This document shows positions 7,445-15,052 of a DNA stretch of 44,091 nt, piece by piece (the first letter of the stretch is position 1; the number at the start of each line of letters is the position of its first letter). Under the pieces are notes generated by a model, which had not been told where the DNA came from, ran no database searches, and saw only the letters and a list, made by a program, of their open reading frames with translations. Source of the stretch: Crocinitomicaceae bacterium (lineage in GTDB: Bacteria; Bacteroidota; Bacteroidia; Flavobacteriales_G; Salibacteraceae); assembly GCA_002713215.1 (NCBI GenBank), contig PAVO01000044.1, forward strand, positions 1-44,091, read 5' to 3'. Position numbers and translations under genes: made by a program.

Positions 7445-9139
7445 ACAATTATATATTAACCTCGAACCATGATAGTATCTATATAGAAGATTTTGAAAAT
7501 GAATACGCATTCAAAAACACTTTGGACAGTTCTTGTTTCAAATATTCCACTCAATCAATGGGTAGAGCTAAATGAGCTTTACCAGTTAATGGAAAAGAAT
7601 TTTAAGTCCTTTACACTTGATGATTATAAACCGGTTTCGAACTCTAACAAGGAACCAACATGGCACAGAAACCTTCGAAATGTCCTTCAACAAAAGAAAA
7701 AGAAGGAAATTCTTTGGGATGGAAATGCGCGATACAAAATTGAAAGGCCGTACGTCTGGAGAATGATAAAAGATGCAATCAATTTCTTAGATGGCCGAGC
7801 CACAAATCAACAAATCAAGGATTATATTTCTTCTCATTGGGATAATGTTAACAACGAAACAATCAGCGCCCAAATAATTGTTTTAAGCGTAAATCACGAA
7901 TCTAGAATTCACTATCCTGAGAATGAAAAACCGAGAAAAACAAATGTTAATTCTCCATATGATTTACTATATAAATCTGAGAGAGGGAGTGTAGTAAGGT
8001 ATCAACCTGACCTACATGGAGTTTGGGAGATTTATGCAAAAAACGAGAATCAACGCGCAATTCGTCAGCTAGCTGAAGGCACTACCGACAAGGTTTTCAC
8101 GCCAGATGATATCATATGGTTCAAGAATGTAACTAACGAAGAATTTGGAAGAGCCTATTTAGATATTGACTCGAATGAATTTGTATTACATTTTCCCAAT
8201 AAGCATAAGAATAATGCTTTAAGCCCGAAGGTCAATGAGATAATTTTGATTTACCAAAAAATAAATAATTCGAAATCCCTTACCCATCTGGTTACTCCAG
8301 TAGATAATGAACTTATTACCGACCCAAATCGATCAAATTTCAAGTACGGCAGAAAAGTCCAAATTATAGCTATGACCAATTTAGAGAATGCTATTCCTAT
8401 TTCAAATACTCCATGGAAGAAGATTCCCTTATCAGGAATATCACAAGGAAATGCATGCAAACTTGAAAACGTTAATTCAATTGATAACCTAGAAGAGCTT
8501 CAATTTAATACATGGCAATTATTCAATGGCCATTTTAAGTTTAAAGGTGTGGATTCAGCTTTAGTAAATTCCGCAGTAATTAATGAAATTAACCATGCTG
8601 ATCCTAACCTTGTTGTTCCAGAAGGCAAAACAAAACTTGTTTCTCACGTTGTCCGAGAACGGAACAGAAAAATTATACGCGAAAAGAAGAAATGGGCGAT
8701 AGAACACGGAAAATTAGAGTGTGAGGTTTGCACTTTTTCCTTCAAGAAAAGATTCAATAAAAATTTTATTGAATGTCATCATGTTATACCAATAGGAAAA
8801 ACAGGGCCGACCAATACATCGTTAGACGATCTAGCATTAGTTTGCCCAAATTGCCATAGAATGTTGCATACGAAATTTGAAGGGGAGTATTTATCAATTA
8901 AACAACTTAAAAAAATCATTTACAACAGTGGCTAACAGCACCCATAAGGAAATTAGGGCAGCTGGCGTAAATTTGAAAGGATAGAAATTTAATAAACATG
9001 AACCCAAGCCCGAAGTAAGTACAATGGTCAGCAAGTGTGTTGGTTCCAGCGAACAACATAAGAAGCGCAATAGGAATGAATATTTGGCCAACGTGCCACT
9101 TGCTTTCCCTGAAGCCCTACTTGTCTTGGCTGCGGGGTG
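7439..9139 (+). mobile_element. Integron-type cassette 2 carrying an HNH gene
   Basis: The unit begins TTAGCCAC (7439) and ends in the second attC-like palindrome at G9139. Its left terminal GTTAGCCAC (7438-7446) is the exact reverse complement of GTGGCTAAC at 8928-8936, the left box of its own attC-like site. It holds one gene on the plus strand, whose stop codon lies inside the GGCTAAC box. This one-gene, one-attC plan is that of a classical gene cassette. Confidence 0.68.
7499..8935 (+). CDS. Winged-helix/HNH endonuclease, probable restriction type
   Basis: The C-terminus is an intact HNH nuclease with CEVC at residues 408-411, ECHHVIP with His427-His428, and CPNCHRMLH at 449-457. It thus has two CxxC pairs for structural zinc and the catalytic histidine. 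The N-terminal 150 residues look like two winged-helix DNA-binding modules (VELNELYQLMEKNF..., then ATNQQIKDYISSHW...). The middle region (about 200-360) contains strands and a GD-like turn that could be an EVE/PUA-like modified-base reader, but I am unsure. Such architecture suits a modification-dependent type IV restriction enzyme that cuts phage DNA. I chose ATG at 7499 over a TTG two codons earlier. The gene is A+T-rich and sits alone in its cassette next to the retron. Confidence 0.8.
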   Translation: MNTHSKTLWTVLVSNIPLNQWVELNELYQLMEKNFKSFTLDDYKPVSNSNKEPTWHRNLRNVLQQKKKKEILWDGNARYKIERPYVWRMIKDAINFLDGRATNQQIKDYISSHWDNVNNETISAQIIVLSVNHESRIHYPENEKPRKTNVNSPYDLLYKSERGSVVRYQPDLHGVWEIYAKNENQRAIRQLAEGTTDKVFTPDDIIWFKNVTNEEFGRAYLDIDSNEFVLHFPNKHKNNALSPKVNEIILIYQKINNSKSLTHLVTPVDNELITDPNRSNFKYGRKVQIIAMTNLENAIPISNTPWKKIPLSGISQGNACKLENVNSIDNLEELQFNTWQLFNGHFKFKGVDSALVNSAVINEINHADPNLVVPEGKTKLVSHVVRERNRKIIREKKKWAIEHGKLECEVCTFSFKKRFNKNFIECHHVIPIGKTGPTNTSLDDLALVCPNCHRMLHTKFEGEYLSIKQLKKIIYNSG

Positions 9140-9145
9140 TTATAA
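8930..9145 (+). repeat. attC-like recombination site 2, extended
   Basis: The left box GGCTAAC (8930-8936) is followed by AGCACCC and AAGGAAATTAGGGC. The right side has GCCCTACTTGTCTT, then GGCTGCGGGGT, then GTTATAA (9139-9145). At 216 nt it is longer than usual attC sites because of an extra inner stem, AGCAAGTG (9030-9037) against CACTTGCT (9097-9104). The left half also keeps AATTTGAAAGG and AATTTAATAAAC, shared with site 1. TAAATTTG there fits TAnnTTTG and might act as a promoter for the next cassette gene. Confidence 0.62.
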
Positions 9146-9156
9146 TTAAAAGTACC

Positions 9157-9525
9157 ATGAATATATTCCCATTCAACGAGCCTATTAAAGCTCAAATTAA
9201 GAAGGTCGTTAACTACTCTCTAGAAAACATATATGACATAGATGATTTATTGGATATGATGAATGGACATTTGGAAGCCCCTGGTTCAAAACCTGAGCAT
9301 TCGATTCGAATTAATCTGGGGTCTTGGACATGCTATTATGTAGTTGACCACCCAGAATATGGTAAGTGTAATTATTTTCAAATCACTCCTGACTTAAAAG
9401 GTAATTTTCCCGATGATTCTGGGTTAGAGTATATTCTTAGCCAATTTGGAATTGAAAATCCTTATCTTGAAAATCAACATAAACTAATTAGAAAAGAAAA
9501 TGAATTGACGTTGATAATGCCTTAA
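9157..9525 (+). CDS. Unknown protein of cassette 3, 122 aa
   Basis: I do not recognise this family. The product is acidic and soluble, without signal peptide or membrane helix. It begins MNIFPFNEPIKAQIKKVV and has an Asp-rich helix (YDIDDLLDMMNGHLEAPG), a strand-rich centre with LGSWTCYYVVDHPEYG, and an acidic DLKGNFPDDSGLEYIL segment. I start it at the ATG at 9157, only 12 nt after the right box of attC-like site 2. A longer upstream reading frame would run through the recombination site and is rejected. By position it is the gene of a third cassette. No matching attC site (expected left box TTATAAC) is found downstream, so the unit is truncated or is the last, site-less cassette. Confidence 0.7.
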   Translation: MNIFPFNEPIKAQIKKVVNYSLENIYDIDDLLDMMNGHLEAPGSKPEHSIRINLGSWTCYYVVDHPEYGKCNYFQITPDLKGNFPDDSGLEYILSQFGIENPYLENQHKLIRKENELTLIMP

Positions 9526-9604
9526 AAAACTCACCGAACCAAAGACTCCATATTCTAAACCAAACTGGCACAGTTTTTAGTAAATTCGATTCAAATTTTA
9601 TACT

Positions 9605-10138
9605 ATGAGAGTTTTTGTATTCATGTTATCTCTTGGATTGCTGTTCGCCCAATGCGCCAGCAAACCCTACGGTAAAAAGGTAAAAGAACCTTTTCAGGGA
9701 TCGTCTTACGAATCCAACAATCGATTTTTTAGAGGTACCGGAAAAGGCGCCAGCAACAGTGAAAACATTGCCCGTGGAAAAGCGGATATTCAGGCCAAAA
9801 GCCAGCTGGCCGGCCAGGTAAATACCACCATGAAACAGGTGAGCGATCAATACATGAGTCAGAATGAAAATGCCCGTGCAGCAGACCTCAGTGAGAAATT
9901 TGAAAGTTTAATTCGGCAGGTCATGAATACCAATATCTCTGACCTTAGGAAAATAGGAGAGGAGAAGTATTACAACGGTGCAGAATACACGGTTTTTATT
10001 GCCTACGAAATAAAAAAGAATGCCATGTTCCGTTTCTTAAAGAAACAAGCTAAAGCTGACGCACGCTTTAATAAGGCGGAGCAAAAAGCGATTGAGGAAA
10101 TGATTGACGAGGAATTGAAGAAGTTAGAAGAAGACTAA
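9605..10138 (+). CDS. LPP20-like lipoprotein
   Basis: The signal peptide ends in the lipobox LLFAQC, with the lipidated cysteine at residue 17, so the product is anchored to a membrane. The body (NRFFRGTGKGASNSENIARGKADIQAKSQLAGQVNTTMKQVSDQYM) matches the LPP20 family pattern of a short strand, an Ala/Lys-rich helix of the form ARxKAxxxAKxxLA, and a later helix-strand pair with YTVFIAYEI. The function of LPP20-like proteins is not established. It marks the return to ordinary chromosomal genes after the A+T-rich cassettes. The gap from 9526 to 9604 shows no attC-like sequence. Confidence 0.72.
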   Translation: MRVFVFMLSLGLLFAQCASKPYGKKVKEPFQGSSYESNNRFFRGTGKGASNSENIARGKADIQAKSQLAGQVNTTMKQVSDQYMSQNENARAADLSEKFESLIRQVMNTNISDLRKIGEEKYYNGAEYTVFIAYEIKKNAMFRFLKKQAKADARFNKAEQKAIEEMIDEELKKLEED

Positions 10139-10375
10139 TTCGTTTGTGACTGGAAATTAGTTACTGGTCACCAAAAGCTAACCCATCCTCCAGGTAAGAA
10201 TGGAAATAAATAGGAACCGATCAGTATTACACTTTGAATTCAACCTGCATCCAGTATGATGCCTTAAAATTTGAGTGTTAAATATGAGCTAAGCAACTAT
10301 AATCCCAAATCAGTTGGTTATACTTACCTTTTGTCCGTATATATGTACAAGCTGGCGACTATACAAAACGTATAA

Positions 10376-10978
10376 ATGAGACTGTTTAATTTCTTCAAAA
10401 ACAAAGGCAAATCAAAGCCTGCCAAGAAGGTCAAAAAAGAAAAGCCTTCTGACCATGAACTCGCTTTTGCTCAAGTGATACTTAACATTATTGGACCTAC
10501 AGTTGAGAAACACGATTTTGTACTTCATAACAAAGAGATTAAGAAGTATTCGACTACCATAATTTGGAGAAAGAAAAAACAATACGTTAAAGTAAATAGT
10601 ACGACCTACCCAAGAGACTACCCATACCATTACAACATTATCGTAGGTGAAGGTAACAGTGACGACTTTTTAGAATATGACTGGAACTCTGTGGCCATTT
10701 GGGCTTTAGCTAGAGTTACTAATCCTGAAATTGACGTTGCCTCTTATAACTTCCCTTACGATGAGCAGCAGGTTAAACCGAGCGTGGAAATAGCACACAA
10801 GCATCTTCTGACTTACGGAATGACATTTCTTAATGGTGACTTGACAATTTTTAATGAAGCGAGAAAAATGATAAACAAGGACCGGGAGCCATACAAAATT
10901 CACTCACTAGGCAAGTACGGTAAATATGAAACAACAGACGAGCCAAAGAGTGTTGAACAGAAAAAGAAATACAGTTGA
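10376..10978 (+). CDS. Unknown cytoplasmic protein, 200 aa
   Basis: I do not recognise the family. The first 25 residues are strongly basic (KNKGKSKPAKKVKKEK). A mixed alpha/beta domain of about 130 residues follows, with KKYSTTIIWRKKKQYVKV and TYPRDYPYHYNIIVGE as consecutive strands and a Trp-rich helix (YDWNSVAIWALARV). This two-strand plus helix pattern is reminiscent of small immunity-like or DUF4304-like proteins, which is only a guess. The 237-nt region before it (10139-10375) shows no gene, and no strong promoter was identified. No toxin gene is adjacent. Confidence 0.65.
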   Translation: MRLFNFFKNKGKSKPAKKVKKEKPSDHELAFAQVILNIIGPTVEKHDFVLHNKEIKKYSTTIIWRKKKQYVKVNSTTYPRDYPYHYNIIVGEGNSDDFLEYDWNSVAIWALARVTNPEIDVASYNFPYDEQQVKPSVEIAHKHLLTYGMTFLNGDLTIFNEARKMINKDREPYKIHSLGKYGKYETTDEPKSVEQKKKYS

Positions 10979-11052
10979 AATTTGAATTACGACTAAATTT
11001 TAAAGAAATCGAATCACTTAGAACTTATTCAATAAATCAAATTGAATAATTT

Positions 11053-11394
11053 ATGGATGAAGAAATAACGGAAGAGGGAATCAAAAGAAAAGCGTACCTG
11101 GAAGGATTAAAGTTGAAAAATTCGGGGTATGACCTAGAGATTATTTATGCCAGATTAGAGAAAAAGGGATTTTCTGAAGAGCTTGCGAAGGAAGTCGCAA
11201 CCAATGTATTTTTGGAAGCGAAGAGGGATCAAAGGAAACAGGAAAGACCATTTTATTATGCAGCTTTAATTAAAATTGGGCTTGGTGTTTTATTCGCTAT
11301 TGTATCTGCATTATTGATTCCCGGCATAATAATTATACCAATTGGATTAATTGCCGGGGGTATAGTTTACGCCATTCTAACTAATAAGAAATAA
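11053..11394 (+). CDS. Small membrane protein with helical N-terminus
   Basis: The 113-residue product begins with an acidic helix pair (KRKAYLEGLKLKNSGYDLEIIYARLEKKGFSEELAKEVATNVF). This resembles repeats in which a short helix with a GxS/GY turn precedes a membrane region. It ends in two hydrophobic helices, ALIKIGLGVLFAIVSALLI and GIIIIPIGLIAGGIVYAIL, joined by a proline turn. Hence it is likely an inner-membrane protein with a cytoplasmic N-terminal domain. No function is known. It lies between two other unknown genes on the same strand, with 74 and 49 nt gaps. Confidence 0.65.
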   Translation: MDEEITEEGIKRKAYLEGLKLKNSGYDLEIIYARLEKKGFSEELAKEVATNVFLEAKRDQRKQERPFYYAALIKIGLGVLFAIVSALLIPGIIIIPIGLIAGGIVYAILTNKK

Positions 11395-11443
11395 GTGAAT
11401 TGGAACAAGGCAACGGATAAAGAGAACACCGATATACCTGAAT

Positions 11444-12208
11444 ATGTTCGATCTATTTAAGCGAAATAAGGTGCCAATTAGTGAAGAGCTCCGAAATTAT
11501 ATTGAAGGAAACCTGTTGTGGCTGTTTCAGGAGTTTGAATCGCCCCAGGAAAACCAAATAAGAATTATTACCCCACGTAAATCCGATTTTCCATTTGAAT
11601 GGGAGAATGATGAAAAGACTGCTCAGAACGCTTGCGGTTTTGTCTCAGATATTATGCAAATTGACACGTCTTCAGTTCAATTGGAGTTTTATAAAAACCC
11701 TGTAAATAGGGTCGGGCAGGGAGATCAAACTATATTTCTGGAGTCCGATGAAAGTGACCCCCAGGCTTCGGGATTATATTTCGGTAAAAATGAAGCCGGT
11801 AAATTTGTTATAGCAATTGACAAGTCTAACTTAAATAACCCTGAGCTAATCTTATCAACGCTTTCGCACGAATTGGCTCATATAAAGTTGCTTGGCGAAA
11901 ATAGGATTGAAGAAAATGACGAAATGCTGACTGATTTGACTTCCCTGTACTTTGGATTTGGAATATTTGGTGCGAATACAAGTTTTAGTTTCTACAACAC
12001 AAATGAGAGTTGGGGATATAGAAAAAATGGTTATTTAACCGATATTGAGTGGGCTTACGCATTGGCATTTTACGGCTTTTTAGTTTATGAAACTAATCCA
12101 GCCTGGACCAAGTTTCTTTCACCTTCCATGCAAAAGAACTTCGTTCGTTGTGAAAGGTATATTGCTAAGAACAAAGAGCATATCATGAATAGATATAATA
12201 TGAGCTAA
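11444..12208 (+). CDS. HExxH putative zinc metallopeptidase
   Basis: The protein of 254 residues has the zinc-peptidase motif HELAH near residue 144 in LSTLSHELAHIKLLG. An acidic ENDEMLTDL follows about 15 residues later and could supply the third zinc ligand, as in gluzincin-like or minigluzincin proteins. There is no signal peptide, so it is probably cytoplasmic. The rest (YFGFGIFGANTSFSFY..., GYLTDIEWAYALAFYGFL) forms helices typical of uncharacterised Bacteroidota HExxH proteins. No substrate can be named. Neighbours are unrelated small genes. Confidence 0.65.
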   Translation: MFDLFKRNKVPISEELRNYIEGNLLWLFQEFESPQENQIRIITPRKSDFPFEWENDEKTAQNACGFVSDIMQIDTSSVQLEFYKNPVNRVGQGDQTIFLESDESDPQASGLYFGKNEAGKFVIAIDKSNLNNPELILSTLSHELAHIKLLGENRIEENDEMLTDLTSLYFGFGIFGANTSFSFYNTNESWGYRKNGYLTDIEWAYALAFYGFLVYETNPAWTKFLSPSMQKNFVRCERYIAKNKEHIMNRYNMS

Positions 12209-12249
12209 ATTGAAGCTTAATTAAACTAAGAGTCAAAGAAGTAGAATTT

Positions 12250-12636
12250 ATGAATGAAATTGAGTTTATTTTATACGTAAGGGATCAGGGCGCGAGTACT
12301 AATTATTATCAAAATCTTTTGCAAATGGAACCTTCCTTACACGTCCCAGGAATGACTGAATTCCTACTGGCTGAAAATGTAAAACTGGGGCTAATGCCCG
12401 AAAATAATATTGCAAAAATCATTTCAAATAGCTTACCCCATCCCAATGAGGGAAGTGGAATTCCAAGATGTGAACTGTATTTAAAAGTGAATAATGCACA
12501 TGAATATATCCGGCGGGGAATAGAACAAGGTGGAAAAGAAATTAGCAAATTGCAGGATAGGGATTGGGGGGATAGAGTGGGGTACATTTCCGATTTGGAT
12601 GGACATATCATTGTATTCGCGGAAAAGAATCTTTAG
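12250..12636 (+). CDS. VOC family (glyoxalase-like) protein
   Basis: The 128-residue sequence has the two beta-alpha-beta-beta-beta units of the vicinal oxygen chelate fold. The first strand is EFILYVRDQGASTNYYQNLL, the second unit starts CELYLKVNNAHEYIRRGIEQG, and the end reads WGDRVGYISDLDGHIIVFAEK, the usual D-P/L-D-G-H closing motif. VOC members bind a metal and act as lyases, dioxygenases or antibiotic-binding proteins, and which one this is cannot be told. It is cytoplasmic. The secreted YD-repeat-like gene begins 20 nt later. Confidence 0.82.
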   Translation: MNEIEFILYVRDQGASTNYYQNLLQMEPSLHVPGMTEFLLAENVKLGLMPENNIAKIISNSLPHPNEGSGIPRCELYLKVNNAHEYIRRGIEQGGKEISKLQDRDWGDRVGYISDLDGHIIVFAEKNL

Positions 12637-12655
12637 TATTGGACTCAGTCAAAAC

Positions 12656-13459
12656 ATGAATTTAATGATGAGAATATTGTTTTTCCTGACCATGATGGTT
12701 TCGTTGCCTGCATGGGGTCAGGGCCAGGTACTCAAGCGGAAAATCGAAAAACGGTATAATTCAAACGGGCAATTAGCCACGCAGGTTATCAGCGACTTTG
12801 ATCGTTCCGGGTTTATGATCAAGCGAAGCGTTTTGGATGCAATAGGTCAAATGTTGGGTTATCACACCTACACCAATGATTCAATTGGAATGGTCCTGAT
12901 TGATTCAGGGTACAACAAAAAGTTGGAGTTGGATGAAATTTGGATTTTCGAATACGACAAGAACAATAATATCATAAAGCAAACCCGGGAATATCCGCTA
13001 AGAGGAGATACCTACATTGAATTTTATGAGATTACCTATGATTCTGAAAATAACGTAGTTGAAGAAAAACAATACGATAAAGAAATGGAATTGGATTGGG
13101 TTTATAATTATGAATACAATAATGAAAACCGTAGAACCCGATACACTTCCAGGTTCAAAGGAACCATCAGAAATGAAATAACTTATGCTTATAAAAAGGG
13201 ACTCAAGATTGAAGAATTCCTGTATGATTATGAAAACAAAGAGTTGAGAAAACGTGAAAATACCTTGTACTTCTTTAAATACAATAAGTCTGGACTCCTG
13301 CTAAAGAAGACGGCTCGTTCTGTTGCGGAACATTTGCCAAGAGAAATTATAAATGAGTACAAATATTATTACAATAAAAAAGGAGATTTAATTTCCGAGG
13401 TAAGGTATGAAGATGGAAAAGTCGATAGAAAGGAGACTTATGAATACACGTATTGGTAG
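12656..13459 (+). CDS. Secreted protein with YD-type repeats
   Basis: An N-terminal signal peptide (MNLMMRILFFLTMMVSLPAWGQ) leads a chain of short repeats of the form YxYDxxNNxxxxTxxY, such as IFEYDKNNNIIKQTREY, ITYDSENNVVEEKQYDKE, YEYNNENRRTRYTSRF, YFFKYNKSGLLLKKT and YKYYYNKKGDLISEVRYEDG. These resemble RHS/YD or toxin-repeat beta hairpins, found in many exported Bacteroidota proteins. It is probably periplasmic or on the outer membrane. I start it at the ATG at 12656, because an in-frame start farther up overlaps the VOC gene and would bury the signal peptide. It converges with the minus-strand lipoprotein gene. Confidence 0.75.
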   Translation: MNLMMRILFFLTMMVSLPAWGQGQVLKRKIEKRYNSNGQLATQVISDFDRSGFMIKRSVLDAIGQMLGYHTYTNDSIGMVLIDSGYNKKLELDEIWIFEYDKNNNIIKQTREYPLRGDTYIEFYEITYDSENNVVEEKQYDKEMELDWVYNYEYNNENRRTRYTSRFKGTIRNEITYAYKKGLKIEEFLYDYENKELRKRENTLYFFKYNKSGLLLKKTARSVAEHLPREIINEYKYYYNKKGDLISEVRYEDGKVDRKETYEYTYW

Positions 13460-13474
13460 GTTTAAATCTAAACC
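13459..13474. terminator. Weak hairpin between convergent genes
   Basis: GGTTTA (13459-13464) and TAAACC (13469-13474) enclose an AATC loop in the 32-nt gap between two converging stop codons. It reads the same on both strands and may end transcription both ways, though the stem is short and the flanking T-runs are modest. Confidence 0.4.
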
Positions 13475-13491
13475 ATACTTTTCGTACCAAT

Positions 13492-14298
13492 CTACTTAAC
13501 TTCCAACTTACAGTCACTGGTAAAACTACCCGACATGGATACAAATTTCAGGTCGCAAAAGATGACGGTGTACTTATCCTGGCCATTTTTTGTAATGTGG
13601 ACGGTGTTTCCTCGGTTGGTATAATAAGTTATAGAACTCCATATACTTCCAAACTGCCCTCGAACCGAACAATCGTACTCATTGTTGTACGAACCCCGGT
13701 CAACAATGGAATAGGCTGCTGTAATAGGCTCTTGTTTAAATTCCAGGGTTAAGGTTCCATAATCGCCCCGGGCTTCAATAGCATAGTTTCCAAAAGTGGC
13801 TCTATCACTTCCCTTTACAGAGGTGAAGGTGATCGGTTGGCCGTTATAATTAAATGTATTGGCATCCGGAGTACAACTAGGTTGGGGAATAACCTTGGTG
13901 GTAAACTCGTCATCGGCTCCGTAGGTTATTCCATGCGAATTCTCTCCATAGGCCGCAACGTAGTATTTAGTACCCGGTGTCAATCCCGTAATGAGCAACT
14001 GGAAATCTCCCAGGTTTACGGGTTCTGCTAAATAATTGTCACTTTTGGTTGGCTCGCTATGGGTTGCCCAACATATCCCTCGCGAAGTAACATCGGAACT
14101 ACCGGAAGAAATAATACCACCACCAGCAAGTGCCTTGTAATAACCAACATTCTCGGTAGGCTTGGTACCCACCCTGGGTTTTTCAGCTGAGCTAGCAGAG
14201 CTGTCTTCTTTTTTACAGCTTGTATTAAATAGCATTAAAGTACATGCAACAATGAGCGATAAATTTTTTAATAAAGTCATCTTTTGGTTTTTAGACAT
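13492..14298 (-). CDS. Surface lipoprotein with FN3-like domain
   Basis: The lipobox LFNTSCKKE marks a Bacteroidota lipoprotein. Residues about 40-135 form a fibronectin-III-like domain of the type common in this phylum: ITSRG-like SDVTSRGICWATHSEPT, then LLITGLTPGTKYYVAAYGENSHGITYGADDEFTT. The C-terminal half (FNYNGQPITFTSVKGSD... and a long beta-rich region) is unknown. A second in-frame ATG six codons in (14280) would give a more compact signal peptide and is equally likely. A TACTTTCG sequence upstream resembles the -7 element. Its role is unknown but surface exposure is likely. Confidence 0.75.
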   Translation of the reverse strand: MSKNQKMTLLKNLSLIVACTLMLFNTSCKKEDSSASSAEKPRVGTKPTENVGYYKALAGGGIISSGSSDVTSRGICWATHSEPTKSDNYLAEPVNLGDFQLLITGLTPGTKYYVAAYGENSHGITYGADDEFTTKVIPQPSCTPDANTFNYNGQPITFTSVKGSDRATFGNYAIEARGDYGTLTLEFKQEPITAAYSIVDRGSYNNEYDCSVRGQFGSIWSSITYYTNRGNTVHITKNGQDKYTVIFCDLKFVSMSGSFTSDCKLEVK

Positions 14299-14388
14299 TA
14301 ATTTTCAGCGTGGACGAAAGTACTCTTTTACTACTTACTTTCATTTCCTGAAAATTTGATCTTAATTGGAATCTAAAAAATCAAAACA

Positions 14389-14625
14389 ATGAACAATTCA
14401 AAATTATTATTGGGAATGTTAATGGGTATTGGAATCACTCTTCTAGTTAGTGCTAGCATGCCCCAAACCGAAAAAGAAACTCCAAGGTATCATTTGACTT
14501 TCGCTGGAACTTTAGCTATTGTATATAACTCAACTACAGGTGAATATAAAGATGTAGGAATAAAAGAAGTTAGGCAAAGTAATTCTTTAAAAGAACTTTT
14601 GGAGAAAAGGGAAGAAGAAAAATAA
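14389..14625 (+). CDS. Small exported or membrane-anchored protein, 78 aa
   Basis: Residues 5-25 are hydrophobic (KLLLGMLMGIGITLLVSAS) and serve as a signal peptide or membrane anchor. The remainder is a short polar domain with TFAGTLAIVYNSTTGEYKDVGIKE and an acidic-basic tail KELLEKREEEK. No family is recognised. The gene is divergent from the lipoprotein at 13492-14298 and lies 41 nt before another small membrane-protein gene. Confidence 0.6.
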   Translation: MNNSKLLLGMLMGIGITLLVSASMPQTEKETPRYHLTFAGTLAIVYNSTTGEYKDVGIKEVRQSNSLKELLEKREEEK

Positions 14626-14666
14626 GGTTGTCTATTTGTTAGATAGGTAATGAAATTGTAAACAAC

Positions 14667-14996
14667 ATGATTTTAGGTTTATCACTGCTTGGAATAATGA
14701 TAATAATTCTCTATTTGATCTATCTTTTAAAAAGATCTAAAGAGAATAGGCGTGGATGGAAAATTCGGAAAACTGGAAATAATTATCAAGAATATGCTGA
14801 ATTTGATAGCGGAAAATGGCGATCACTGAATTTTAAATTTGAGATGTATTCAAAAGAGGTGCCGCGGCATGCCATTGTAATTCCCAAGGATTGGAGTAAC
14901 TTCCCAAGCTGGGCACAGGATAAACGTGAAGTAATTATTCTAAGACTTAAAGAAGTGTTGAAAGAACCTACTTATACACTTCTAGAAAAAGATTAA
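14667..14996 (+). CDS. Membrane-anchored small protein, 109 aa
   Basis: A single N-terminal transmembrane helix (LGLSLLGIMIIILYLIYLLKR) is followed by a cytoplasmic domain containing a Trp-rich beta element (RRGWKIRKTGNNYQEYAEF, GKWRSLNFKFEMY) and a terminal helix (DKREVIILRLKEVL). The pattern of a membrane helix plus a WKI and YxEF strand pair is unfamiliar. No function is proposed. The ATG start lies 41 nt after the previous gene, so the two may be cotranscribed. Confidence 0.62.
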   Translation: MILGLSLLGIMIIILYLIYLLKRSKENRRGWKIRKTGNNYQEYAEFDSGKWRSLNFKFEMYSKEVPRHAIVIPKDWSNFPSWAQDKREVIILRLKEVLKEPTYTLLEKD

Positions 14997-15052
14997 GAAC
15001 TATTTTCGGCAAGTACTCGATTATTTCATTTAAAATTGGTAATACTTCAGGT

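Noticed and set aside
9037..9525. A 162-residue version of the cassette 3 protein
   Set aside because: Its first 40 codons run through the attC-like palindrome; the ATG at 9157 directly follows the site and gives a normal protein.
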